A stretch of DNA of 52,974 nt from Streptomyces sp. YIM 130001 (GTDB lineage: Bacteria; Actinomycetota; Actinomycetes; Streptomycetales; Streptomycetaceae): contig NZ_KZ984578.1 in the NCBI RefSeq assembly GCF_003574445.1, positions 1 through 52,974 of the forward strand, in the 5' to 3' direction. The notes below the pieces were generated by a model. The model saw only the letters and a list, made by a program, of their open reading frames with translations. It made no database searches and was not told the origin of the DNA. Made by a program: the position numbers and the translations under genes. Positions 16,301 to 23,627 of the stretch are shown here, piece by piece (positions within the stretch are counted from its first letter, which is position 1; every line of letters begins with the position of its first letter).

Positions 16301-18292
16301 AGCGCGGGACTTGAGGACGACACTGCGGCCTCGCAGCAGCGTGCGGCCCTCGCACGCGACGCCGCCGCGGCCGACGCGGTGTGGTGGGCGGCGCAGTTGA
16401 CGGCCGAAGTGCTGACTCGAGTGCCCGACGCCGGGCCGTACTCGCCCGTGCTTCGGCTGCTCGTGGAGCGCGTCGGCGACACCGGGGTGCTGCCGCGCAC
16501 CGGGCGGGGCGACGACTGGGCCGGTGAGCCGGCCGGTTCGTCCCGGGTTCGGCAGGGAACGGGTCCGATCGGTCTCGAACGGCATGGAGCCGAGGCTGTC
16601 CCGGCACAGAGTCCGGGGAACACGCGTACCTGTCCGGACGACGCTGACGAGGTGTCCGGCGGCGCGGCTCAGGCGGCCGAGGAGTCCGGAGCGGCGTCCG
16701 CGAGTGTCGATCCGCTCGGGTGGCCGCGGGAGAGCACGGAGCCCGCGCCGGCCGGAGCGTCCTGGGGGATCGGACCGTACGGAGCGGCTCCGACGACCGG
16801 GACGAACCGGACGGTGGACGTGCTGCCGGCGACGGAACAGCCGCAAGACGCGGCCCGCCCGCACCCGCAGGCACCGGACCACGCCCCCGTCGGCCCCGGC
16901 GCCACGGACGGGCACGCAGCGGGGAGGCGGCCCTTCGACACGTTCGGCGTGTGGTTCTGGCGCGGCCTCGCCCTGCCCGCGGTGGAGCGGATGGAGCTGC
17001 TCCGGTGTCTGGTGGTGGCCGACGGCGGCCGGGGCGACGAACGCTTCCTCGACGGGGTGGCCGAGTGGCTGCGGGACGAGCCAAGGGTCGTACAACCGTT
17101 GCTGACCGGGTGGTTCGGGGACCGGCGGGCGCTCAGGTCGGCGCCGGAGGCGACCGTCGAGCGGGCGGCGCAGGCGCTGTTGCACACCCACCGCCACGGG
17201 GCCATCGACGACCTGATGGAGGCCCTCGTCGGCTGCGCCCACCCGCTGGGCGACGAACTGCTCGGTGCCCTCGCCGAGGACGAACCGTCCGCGATGTGCC
17301 GCGCGGTCGACCGCTGGGCGCACGACCAGCGCCCCGAGCGCCGGGTGGCCGCAGCCGCGTACGGCCTCCGGGCGGCTCCGGGTGCCAGGAGCGAGGCCGA
17401 CCACAGTCTCCTGCGGTACGCGGCCCTGGCGCTGCTCGCCCGCCCGGCCGACTGCACGCTGCACGGCAGCGCACTCGCCCTGCTCGTACGCGACCCCGTG
17501 AGCCGGGACCGCTACCTGGAGCTTGCGCTCACCCGCTTCGAGGCAGGGGACCCGCAGGTGACCGCCGCAGCGGTCGCCGCCGCGCTGCCCACCCACCCGG
17601 ATCCGGTGCTGGCCGCCTTCCGGCGGCGGCTCGCCGAACCGGGTCCGGTACCGGGTGACCTGCTGCGGACCCTCGCCGCGGTCACCACGCCGCCCCTGGC
17701 CCGCCGGGTCGCCGTCCTGGTCCGGGACTTCCTGGCGGTGCGTCCCGAGGCGGCGGGCGAGGCGGCCGTGTACATCGACGCCTGTCTGGAACAGGGCCGC
17801 CACGCGCGCGTGGTGCTGCATCCGCTGGTGTCCGGACTGATCGGCAGCGCTCCGGTGCGGATCAGGACCGCGCTGGCCCGGGTGCTCGCGGACCCGGGTA
17901 CGCCCGCGTCCGAGGAGCTGCGTGGCGAGCTGCTGGATCTGCTGCTCGACACCGAGCAGGACCCGGACGTTCTCGACGCGGTCCTGTGCGCGCTCGCCGC
18001 GCGCCGCGCCGGACGGTCCGGGGCCGCCACCCGCGGTCTCGTGCGGCGTACCGGCCTGCTCCTCGTCCGTACACCCGAGGGGGCGGGCCGCTTCGACCGG
18101 CGGCTCGTCGACCTCGCGCGCGTGGACGACGATCTGGCGCGGACCGTCGCGGGCTGGATGGCGGAGACCCCCGGGGAGTGGGCCGCCCTGATCGGCCCGA
18201 GCGCCCGCCGCATGATCGCGAACCTGGCGGGTGCCGGCGAAGACCCGGCGTCCGTCACCGACGGCGTCGCCGGGCGGCCCGCCGTCGTGTGA
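13400..18292 (+). CDS. Giant protein: degenerate trypsin-like domain, STAND-like NTPase with variant Walker A, helical repeats
   Basis: 1630 aa from ATG 13400, which has GGGAGG 7 nt upstream; an earlier in-frame start (13310) lacks one. Residues ~5-235 look like a trypsin fold: H41 sits in L-I-T-S-H-E-A-V, but the region expected to read D-x-A-L-L shows G-L-A-L-I and the GDSGGP motif is G-A-T-G-G-P with T195 at the serine position. Residues ~325-690 form a P-loop NTPase: G-D-P-G-S-G-R-T-T (336-344) has R342 where Lys is normal, Walker B is L-L-V-V-L-D-C-P-E-E (D475), and a winged-helix-like F-A-H-E-E-F-A-D-W follows near 683. Long Gly/Ala/Arg-rich linkers (~715-790 and ~830-1180) lead to an all-helical repeat region (~1180-1620). 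No transmembrane segment is obvious. It lies alone between truB and ribF. The role is unknown; the architecture recalls protease-STAND sensors. Confidence 0.72.
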   Translation: MLAVGSRAGAEEALVRICDPAGRLRGAAFAADDRGTLITSHEAVDGLPGIVLHLPVGAAVGKPSGWTDDDGAPDARATPGDASSTAAGQAAPADDFTYAVDASDIVLLPEAGLALIRTRDLQVPTLPLSTRAYGALEPGTYVHFHARGWREARVLAAHDSVVYEATAGRREIGAVLELAVGTDGSDALRRGGGATGGPVIDTRTGAVLGILGTALRAEHGSAAGFAVHLASAAAAERPEGPLTAVLRRNEVAVPAHGDDLNLAAVLQLAATSVGSEGPRDGACAGDAVERPALEREFGRFLQGGGAVGGWGDAVSRAGFSGRGAVSGPPQVLALVGDPGSGRTTALASLAARRASGAEPAPTLWLRGATLRGGDSSVADAVARALGEAGRIVAASGEYVAGGAGSGTADERTSAVPGGVRGAHGPGRPAGATSDERGAGAAGSGAADNGPLGDIGPERVARLARDAGRPLLVVLDCPEEMPPGLAHRLAEWTAGTADWLRATGARMIVACRGAYWEQAGTHLPADLLYGRDPRLPGCVRIGDLTGEQAARARARFGVPDNALGPADAGHPLTLRLVAELRGALPDGFSGRPARDDVFAAYLDLMCLRVAVRLAAPRGLRGTAVTRLAAKVAGQVHEAARRCLGPGQGELDRAGFESVFPWSSGLASAVLTEGLLVPAGDGYRFAHEEFADWMQGTHLDLDAALWALVHRVVRDTDAASAASRDHGEGLDGRARAAEGSAAVTERERFVPRQGGGRAGRGSARRRSAGRGAGVRTEGPRAESPAAEPRAGRARAETASPRLSAARGGPPVPRHRIGPVVQALLRLDRQGGAAEVARRLAELVRVCQYFERIGVGAPRSDEAAGSPGGRAGGAVAGSRESAERGPRGTAAGDVTAAYAAGREAASGAEGVRGRGMSGAVVAGEHTDGVDADRGPWAAGAPGASRADRQVAVETAAPGGADGSGRASGAGSAGLEDDTAASQQRAALARDAAAADAVWWAAQLTAEVLTRVPDAGPYSPVLRLLVERVGDTGVLPRTGRGDDWAGEPAGSSRVRQGTGPIGLERHGAEAVPAQSPGNTRTCPDDADEVSGGAAQAAEESGAASASVDPLGWPRESTEPAPAGASWGIGPYGAAPTTGTNRTVDVLPATEQPQDAARPHPQAPDHAPVGPGATDGHAAGRRPFDTFGVWFWRGLALPAVERMELLRCLVVADGGRGDERFLDGVAEWLRDEPRVVQPLLTGWFGDRRALRSAPEATVERAAQALLHTHRHGAIDDLMEALVGCAHPLGDELLGALAEDEPSAMCRAVDRWAHDQRPERRVAAAAYGLRAAPGARSEADHSLLRYAALALLARPADCTLHGSALALLVRDPVSRDRYLELALTRFEAGDPQVTAAAVAAALPTHPDPVLAAFRRRLAEPGPVPGDLLRTLAAVTTPPLARRVAVLVRDFLAVRPEAAGEAAVYIDACLEQGRHARVVLHPLVSGLIGSAPVRIRTALARVLADPGTPASEELRGELLDLLLDTEQDPDVLDAVLCALAARRAGRSGAATRGLVRRTGLLLVRTPEGAGRFDRRLVDLARVDDDLARTVAGWMAETPGEWAALIGPSARRMIANLAGAGEDPASVTDGVAGRPAVV

Positions 18293-18416
18293 CCTGGGTG
18301 GCTTCCCGGCCGGAAGGCGGCATCCGATGCGAGCTGCCCGGGCCCGGCATGGCACCCTTGGATCTGCGCAACGCAACCCATCAGGACGTACACAGGTTCG
18401 GCGAGGAGCAAACACC

Positions 18417-19361
18417 GTGCAGCGCTGGCGTGGCTTGGAGGACATCCCCGAGGACTGGGGGCGCAGCGTCGTCACCATCGGTTCCTACGACGGGGTGCAC
18501 CGCGGCCACCAGCTGATCATCGGGCGGACCGTGGAGCGGGCCCGTGAGCTCGGCGTTCCCTCCGTCGTCGTCACCTTCGACCCGCATCCGAGCGAGGTCG
18601 TACGTCCGGGCAGCCATCCGCCGCTGCTCGCGCCGCACCATCGCCGTGCCGAGCTGATGGCCGATCTCGGTGTCGACGCACTGCTCATCCTGCCGTTCAC
18701 GGCGGAGTTCTCGAAGCTGTCGCCGGCCGACTTCGTGGTCAAGGTCCTGGTCGACAAGCTGCACGCGCGCGTGGTCGTCGAAGGCCCCAACTTCCGTTTC
18801 GGCCACAAGGCCGCCGGCAATGTCGCGCTCCTGACCGAGCTCGGCACGACCTACGACTACGAGGTCGAGGTGAACGACCTGCGGGTGACCGGAGAGGCGG
18901 GCGGCGGCGAGCCGTTCTCGTCGACCCTGACGCGCCGCCTGGTCGCCGAGGGGGACGTGGCCGGCGCCGCGGAGATCCTCGGGCGGCCGCACCGGGTCGA
19001 GGGCGTGGTGGTGCGCGGCGCGCAGCGCGGGCGTGAACTCGGCTTCCCCACGGCGAATGTGGAGACCCTGCCGCACACGGCGATCCCCGCGGACGGCGTG
19101 TACGCGGGATGGCTCGAAGTCGCCGGCGAGGCGATGCCCGCGGCCATCTCGGTCGGGACGAACCCGCAGTTCGACGGGACCGAGCGGACGGTCGAGGCGT
19201 ACGCCATCGACCGGGTCGGGCTGGATCTGTACGGGCTGCACGTGGCGGTGGACTTTCTCGCCTTCGTGCGCGGCCAGCGGAAGTTCGACTCCCTCGAGCA
19301 GCTGCTCGAGGCGATGGGCGAGGACGTGAAGCGGTGCCGGGAGCTGATCGGGGCGGCATAG
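18417..19361 (+). CDS. ribF: Bifunctional riboflavin kinase/FAD synthetase
   Basis: 314 aa from GTG 18417, preceded by GAGGAG at 18403-18408; the open frame extends upstream but without conserved sequence. It phosphorylates riboflavin to FMN and adenylates FMN to FAD. The N-terminal FAD-synthetase domain carries S-Y-D-G-V-H-R-G-H (nucleotidyl-transferase HxGH-type motif) and F-D-P-H-P. The flexible S-S-T segment and the C-terminal riboflavin kinase domain follow, with G-R-E-L-G-F-P-T-A-N-V and D-G-V-Y-A-G-W. truB-ribF proximity is common in bacteria; here the giant gene intervenes. Confidence 0.96.
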   Translation: MQRWRGLEDIPEDWGRSVVTIGSYDGVHRGHQLIIGRTVERARELGVPSVVVTFDPHPSEVVRPGSHPPLLAPHHRRAELMADLGVDALLILPFTAEFSKLSPADFVVKVLVDKLHARVVVEGPNFRFGHKAAGNVALLTELGTTYDYEVEVNDLRVTGEAGGGEPFSSTLTRRLVAEGDVAGAAEILGRPHRVEGVVVRGAQRGRELGFPTANVETLPHTAIPADGVYAGWLEVAGEAMPAAISVGTNPQFDGTERTVEAYAIDRVGLDLYGLHVAVDFLAFVRGQRKFDSLEQLLEAMGEDVKRCRELIGAA

Positions 19362-19427
19362 CCGCTGACGGGTCCCTCGGCCGGAGGTGCGCGCCTGACG
19401 CCTGGGCGGCCGGTCCCCGCACGCCGA

Positions 19428-19449
19428 GCGGGCCGGTCGTTCGGCCCGC
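19428..19449. terminator. Hairpin between convergent ribF and the peptide-transport operon
   Basis: An 8-bp perfect stem (19428-19435 and 19442-19449) with a 6-nt loop in the 118-bp gap between convergent genes, surrounded by further G+C-rich inverted repeats. Probably a bidirectional terminator. Confidence 0.5.
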
Positions 19450-19479
19450 CCGGCGCTCCCGCCCGTAGGGCAGACGCCG

Positions 19480-20469
19480 TCAGGGCGCCGGGGCCCCCGC
19501 CACGGCCCAGTGGCAGGCCACCTGGGTCGCTCCCGTACCCCCGAGGACCGGCAGGTCCTCCCGGCGGCATGCGTCCGCGACGCCGGCCCGCTCCGCCTCG
19601 CCCGAGGCCAGCACCTGGCACCTCGCGTGGAAGCGGCAGCCCGACGGGATCCGGGTCGGGTCCGGCGGCTCGCCCGCGAGCACCACGGGTTCGCCGCCGG
19701 CCTCCGGGAGGACCGACAACAGGGCCTGGGTGTACGGGTGTTGAGGGGACGTCAGGACGTCCTCGACCGACCCCGTCTCCACGATCCGGCCCAGGTACAT
19801 CACCGCGACCCGGTCCGCGATGTTCCAGGCGAGACCGAGGTCGTGCGTGACGACCAGTGCGGAGAGGCCGAGTTCCTCGCGCAGGCTGAGCAGCAGCGCC
19901 AGGATCTCGCCGCGCACCGAGGCGTCGAGCGACGCCACCGGTTCGTCCGCCACGATCAGTTCGGGGTCGAGCACCAGGGCTCCGGCGATCACCACGCGCT
20001 GTCGCTGGCCGCCGGACAGCTCGTGCGGGTACCGGAGGAAGAAGCGCTCCGGCGGCCGAAGCCCGGCCCGGGACAGTGCCTCGGTCACCTTCTCGCGCTC
20101 GTCGCCTGCGTACCCGTGGATGCGCAGGCCCTCGGCGACCGCCTCGTACACGGTGTGCCGGGGGTTGAGCGAGCCGCTCGGGTCCTGCAGCACCAGCTGT
20201 ACGCGCTTGCGGTACGCCTTCAGCGCGCGGCCCTCGTACCGCAGCGGGCCCCCGTCGAAGGACACGGCGCCCGCGGTCGGCTTGACGAGGCCCAGCAGTG
20301 AACGGGCCAGCGTCGTCTTGCCGCAGCCGGACTCGCCGACCAGCGCGACGATCTCGCCCGGTGCGATGTCGAGATCGACCCCGTCGACCGCGCGCGCCTC
20401 GGGGGCTCCCCGGCGGCCGGGGAAGGTGATGTGCAGCCCGTCGGCGCTGAGCAGGGGGGAATCGGTCAT
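19480..20469 (-). CDS. Oligopeptide/dipeptide ABC transporter ATP-binding protein (OppF/DppF type)
   Basis: 329 aa from ATG 20469, which has GAGGAG six bases upstream; more upstream starts (20532 and beyond) would run into the previous gene's tail without a ribosome site. It contains Walker A G-E-S-G-C-G-K-T, the ABC signature L-S-G-G-Q-R-Q-R, Walker B L-I-V-A-D-E-P and the H-loop T-H-D-L-G. The C-terminal oligopeptide/dipeptide transporter extension (P-x-R-I-P-S-G-C-R-F-H-A-R-C) is typical of the OppD/F family. Last gene of a five-gene importer operon; substrate not determinable from sequence. Confidence 0.92.
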   Translation of the reverse strand: MTDSPLLSADGLHITFPGRRGAPEARAVDGVDLDIAPGEIVALVGESGCGKTTLARSLLGLVKPTAGAVSFDGGPLRYEGRALKAYRKRVQLVLQDPSGSLNPRHTVYEAVAEGLRIHGYAGDEREKVTEALSRAGLRPPERFFLRYPHELSGGQRQRVVIAGALVLDPELIVADEPVASLDASVRGEILALLLSLREELGLSALVVTHDLGLAWNIADRVAVMYLGRIVETGSVEDVLTSPQHPYTQALLSVLPEAGGEPVVLAGEPPDPTRIPSGCRFHARCQVLASGEAERAGVADACRREDLPVLGGTGATQVACHWAVAGAPAP

Positions 20470-20623
20470 CGTGTGCTCCTCGGCGGACGCCCGCTGCGTC
20501 GCCCTGTGCTTGTCGGCGGGTTCCGGTGTCATGACGTGGGACCAAGGGGGCGTGTACGTACGCCGGTCGGCGCCGAGGGACGCGACTGCGGACCTGTCCG
20601 GCGGCTCGCCGAGTGCGGCGGCG

Positions 20624-21601
20624 TCATCGTGCCTGCTCGACCACGGCCGAGGACGCGCCCACATGGACGCAGGCCGCCCGCCGCTCCGGTGCCGCCGAAC
20701 GCAGTTCCTGGTCCTCGGTGGCGCAGATGTCCAGGGCGACCGGGCATCGCGGGTGGAAGGTGCAGCCGCCCGGCAGCGCCGAGGGGTCCGGCGGGTCGCC
20801 GGCGAGGCCGCGCGGCGCACGACGGGACGCCGGGTCGCCGATCCGCGGGAAGGCGCCGGACAGCGCCTTGCCGTACGGGTGCCTCGCGTCCTCGTAGACC
20901 TGCGCGGCCGGGCCCTCCTCGACGACGCGTCCCGCGTACATCACCGCGAGGCGGTCGCAGGTGTCCGACAGGACGGCCAGGTCGTGACTGATCATCACCA
21001 GGCCGAGGCCCTTCTCGGACACCAGCTCCTCGATCAGGCGCAGGATCTGGGCCTGGATCATGACGTCGAGCGCCGTCGTCGGTTCGTCGGCGACGATGAG
21101 GCGGGGGTCGCAGGCGAGTGCCATGGCGATCATGACGCGCTGTCGCTGGCCGCCGGAGAGCTCGTGCGGGTAGGCCTCGGCGCGGGCGGCGGGCAGGCCG
21201 ACCTGCTCCAGGAGTTCACCGACCCGCTTCTTCGCGGCGGCCGGAGAAGCCGTGCGGTGGATGAGCATGGGCTCGGCGATCTGGTCGCCGATACGGTGCA
21301 CCGCGTTGAGCGAGTGCATCGCGCCCTGGAAGACGATCGACGCACCGGCCCAGCGCACCGCGCGCAGCCGGCCCCACTTCATGGTGAGCACGTCCTCACC
21401 GTCCAGCAGCACCTCGCCGGTGGTCCGGGTGCCGGCCGGGAGTAGCCGGAGCAGGGCGAGCGCCAGGGTGGACTTGCCACAACCGGATTCGCCGGCGATG
21501 CCGAGCTTCTGGCCGGCCGCGAGCGACAGGTCCACGCCACGTACGGCGGCCGCCCCTGAGGCGTAGGTCACTTCGAGATTCCGGATGTCCAGGAGACTCA
21601 A
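20624..21601 (-). CDS. Oligopeptide/dipeptide ABC transporter ATP-binding protein (OppD/DppD type)
   Basis: 325 aa from the TTG at 21601, which overlaps the upstream permease stop as TTGA and follows GGGGGTGA; the longer frame to 21709 lies inside the permease gene. Walker A is G-E-S-G-C-G-K-S, the signature is L-S-G-G-Q-R-Q-R, Walker B L-I-V-A-D-E-P and the H-loop S-H-D-L-A. The C-terminal G-G-C-T-F-H-P-R-C-P segment is the family's oligopeptide-binding extension. It pairs with the downstream OppF-like ATPase to power the two permeases. Confidence 0.92.
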   Translation of the reverse strand: MSLLDIRNLEVTYASGAAAVRGVDLSLAAGQKLGIAGESGCGKSTLALALLRLLPAGTRTTGEVLLDGEDVLTMKWGRLRAVRWAGASIVFQGAMHSLNAVHRIGDQIAEPMLIHRTASPAAAKKRVGELLEQVGLPAARAEAYPHELSGGQRQRVMIAMALACDPRLIVADEPTTALDVMIQAQILRLIEELVSEKGLGLVMISHDLAVLSDTCDRLAVMYAGRVVEEGPAAQVYEDARHPYGKALSGAFPRIGDPASRRAPRGLAGDPPDPSALPGGCTFHPRCPVALDICATEDQELRSAAPERRAACVHVGASSAVVEQAR

Positions 21602-22554
21602 CGGGTCACCCCCAGCTTGGGGTTGAGTACGGATTCGATGGTGCGTCCGCACAGGGTGAACGCGAGGGCGACGACGGCGATGGCCAGCCCGGGAGGAGCC
21701 AGGTACCACCAGGCACCGGAGCTCACGGCGCCCGCCTCGCGGGCGTCCTGGAGCAGTCCGCCCCAGGAGACGATCATCGGGTCACCGAGCCCGAGGAAGG
21801 CGAGAGTGGCCTCGGTCAGAATCGCCTGGGAGATCACCAGGGTGGTCTGGGCGAGCACCAGCGGCATCACGTTGGGCAGCACATGGCGGCCCATCACGTG
21901 CCGGTGGCCGCCGCCGAGCGCCGTGGCGCGTTCGATGTACGGCCGGGACTCCACGGCCAGCGTCTGGGCGCGTACGAGCCGGGCTGTCGTGGGCCAGGCG
22001 GTGACGCCGATCGCGATGACCGTCGTCCAGATGGACTTGTCCATCACGGTGGCCAGCGCGATCGCGAGCACCAGGGTCGGCATCACCAGGAACCAGTCGG
22101 TGATCCGCATGATCACGGTCGAGTACCAGCCGCCGAAGTGCCCCGCGGTGATCCCGACCAGAGTGCCGATGGCCACGGTCAGGAAGGCCGCGAGCAGCCC
22201 GACGGTCAGTGACACCCGAGCGCCCCACAGCAGCAGGGCGATCAGATTGCGGCCGAACTGGTCGGTGCCGAGCGGGAATTCACCGGTCGGCTCCTCGAGC
22301 GGTGCGCCCGGCGCGTCGGTGACGTTCTGCGCGTCCGAGCCGGTGATCAGCGGCGCAGCGAGGGCGAGCACCGCGATCAGGACGAGGATCGCCAGGCCTG
22401 CGACTCCGGCCCGGTGGCTGCGGTACTGCTTCCAGAACTGGACCACCGCCCGCCGGCGCCGGGCGCGGGCCACGCTCCGCGCGCTCGTGGCGGCGGACTT
22501 GGCCGTCTCACCGGCCGGTGCGGCCGCCTCGGGCTTCGTGCTGTCGGTCTTCAT
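21598..22554 (-). CDS. Peptide ABC transporter permease (OppC/DppC type)
   Basis: 318 aa from ATG 22554, overlapping the preceding permease stop as ATGA. A basic, Ala-rich cytoplasmic N-terminus (about 45 residues) precedes the first membrane span (G-V-A-G-L-A-I-L-V-L-I-A). The OppC N-terminal motif F-P-L-G-T-D-Q-F-G-R-N and five further spans follow. The coupling-helix EAA-like motif appears as R-P-Y-I-E-R-A-T-A-L-G-G-G, with F-L-G-L-G-D near the C-terminus. It forms the channel together with the upstream DppB-type permease. Confidence 0.93.
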   Translation of the reverse strand: MKTDSTKPEAAAPAGETAKSAATSARSVARARRRRAVVQFWKQYRSHRAGVAGLAILVLIAVLALAAPLITGSDAQNVTDAPGAPLEEPTGEFPLGTDQFGRNLIALLLWGARVSLTVGLLAAFLTVAIGTLVGITAGHFGGWYSTVIMRITDWFLVMPTLVLAIALATVMDKSIWTTVIAIGVTAWPTTARLVRAQTLAVESRPYIERATALGGGHRHVMGRHVLPNVMPLVLAQTTLVISQAILTEATLAFLGLGDPMIVSWGGLLQDAREAGAVSSGAWWYLAPPGLAIAVVALAFTLCGRTIESVLNPKLGVTR

Positions 22555-23624
22555 CGGCCCACCCGGGGATCGAGCAGCGGATAGATCAGGTCGGCCAGCG
22601 TGTTCATCAGGATCACCGCGGCGGCGAACACGAAGAACAGGCCCTGTACCAAAGGCAGATCGGGCACACTCAGCGCCTGGTAGAACAGTCCGCCGAGCCC
22701 GGGCCAGGAGAAGACGGTCTCCACCAGGATGGCGCCGGCCACCGTGTTGCCCAGGTTCACGAACAGCAGGGTCACCGTCGGCAGCAGGGCGTTCGGCACC
22801 GCGTGCTTGCGGCGCACCTCGTCGTCCCTGAGGCCCTTGGCGCGGGCCGTGGTCAGATAGTCGCTGCCCATCTCGTCGAGCAGCGAGGAGCGCATGACCA
22901 GAAGGGTGCGCGCGTACTCGACGGCGACCAGGGTGAGTACCGGCAGGATCAGGTGGTGCGCGACGTCGATGACGTAGCCGAAGCCGCTCTCGCCGCCGGA
23001 CTCCATACCGCCGGTCGGGAACATGCCCGGGATCGGGCCGATGCCGACCGACAGGGTGATGATCAGCAGCAGTCCGAGCCAGAACGAGGGCACCGAGTAC
23101 AGCGTCAGTGCGAACGCCGTGTTGAACCGGTCTCCGAAGCGGCCGTGCCGCCATGCCGAGCGAGAGCCGAGCCAGATGCCGATGAGGGTGTACAGGACGA
23201 AGGCGGTGCCGGTCAGCAGCAGGGTGGCCGGAAGCGCCTCACTGATCTTGTCGACCACCGGGGCCTTGAACTGGTACGAGGTCCCCAGATCGCCGGTCAG
23301 CGCCTTGCCGCAGTAGTCCGTGAACTGCTGCCACATCGGCAGATCGAGCCCGAACTCCTCGCGCATCGCGCGGATCTGCTCACTGCTGACCTGCCGCCCG
23401 CCGGTCATCGCCTTGACCGGGTCACCGGGAATCAGCCGGAACAGGAAGAAGCTCGTGACGAGTACGGCGAACAGTGACACGGCCGCGCCGGCCAGCTTGC
23501 CCGCCACGTACCGCAGATACGCGGCGGTCGATCGGTTGAGGGGCCCGCGGGCCGACGGCCCGGCCGAGGCCGGACCGTCGGGCACCGCGTCCTGATCACG
23601 TGCGGTGGTGCTGTGCGTCGTCAT
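22551..23624 (-). CDS. Peptide ABC transporter permease (OppB/DppB type)
   Basis: 357 aa. An N-terminal disordered stretch of about 35 residues precedes the first span (K-L-A-G-A-A-V-S-L-F-A-V-L-V-T-S-F-F-L-F), which ends in the DppB-typical R-L-I-P-G-D-P. Five more spans follow; the EAA-type coupling motif is Y-L-T-T-A-R-A-K-G-L-R-D-D-E-V near residues 255-270. It starts three bases after the binding-protein stop and overlaps the next permease gene by ATGA. Confidence 0.93.
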   Translation of the reverse strand: MTTHSTTARDQDAVPDGPASAGPSARGPLNRSTAAYLRYVAGKLAGAAVSLFAVLVTSFFLFRLIPGDPVKAMTGGRQVSSEQIRAMREEFGLDLPMWQQFTDYCGKALTGDLGTSYQFKAPVVDKISEALPATLLLTGTAFVLYTLIGIWLGSRSAWRHGRFGDRFNTAFALTLYSVPSFWLGLLLIITLSVGIGPIPGMFPTGGMESGGESGFGYVIDVAHHLILPVLTLVAVEYARTLLVMRSSLLDEMGSDYLTTARAKGLRDDEVRRKHAVPNALLPTVTLLFVNLGNTVAGAILVETVFSWPGLGGLFYQALSVPDLPLVQGLFFVFAAAVILMNTLADLIYPLLDPRVGR

Positions 23625-23627
23625 GGA

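Noticed and set aside
18231..18416. Upstream extension of ribF
   Set aside because: It overlaps the end of the giant gene in another frame, and the GTG at 18417 has a proper ribosome site and a conserved RibF N-terminus.
13361..18478. 1705-codon minus-strand frame opposite the giant gene, considered as a coding gene
   Set aside because: No recognisable domains, no good start site, and the plus strand shows Walker B, trypsin-like and repeat features plus a strong ribosome site. Kept only as a compositional observation.
22518..23477. 319-codon plus-strand frame across the DppB-type permease
   Set aside because: Antisense of a clear membrane permease; Gln/Arg/His-rich without motifs.
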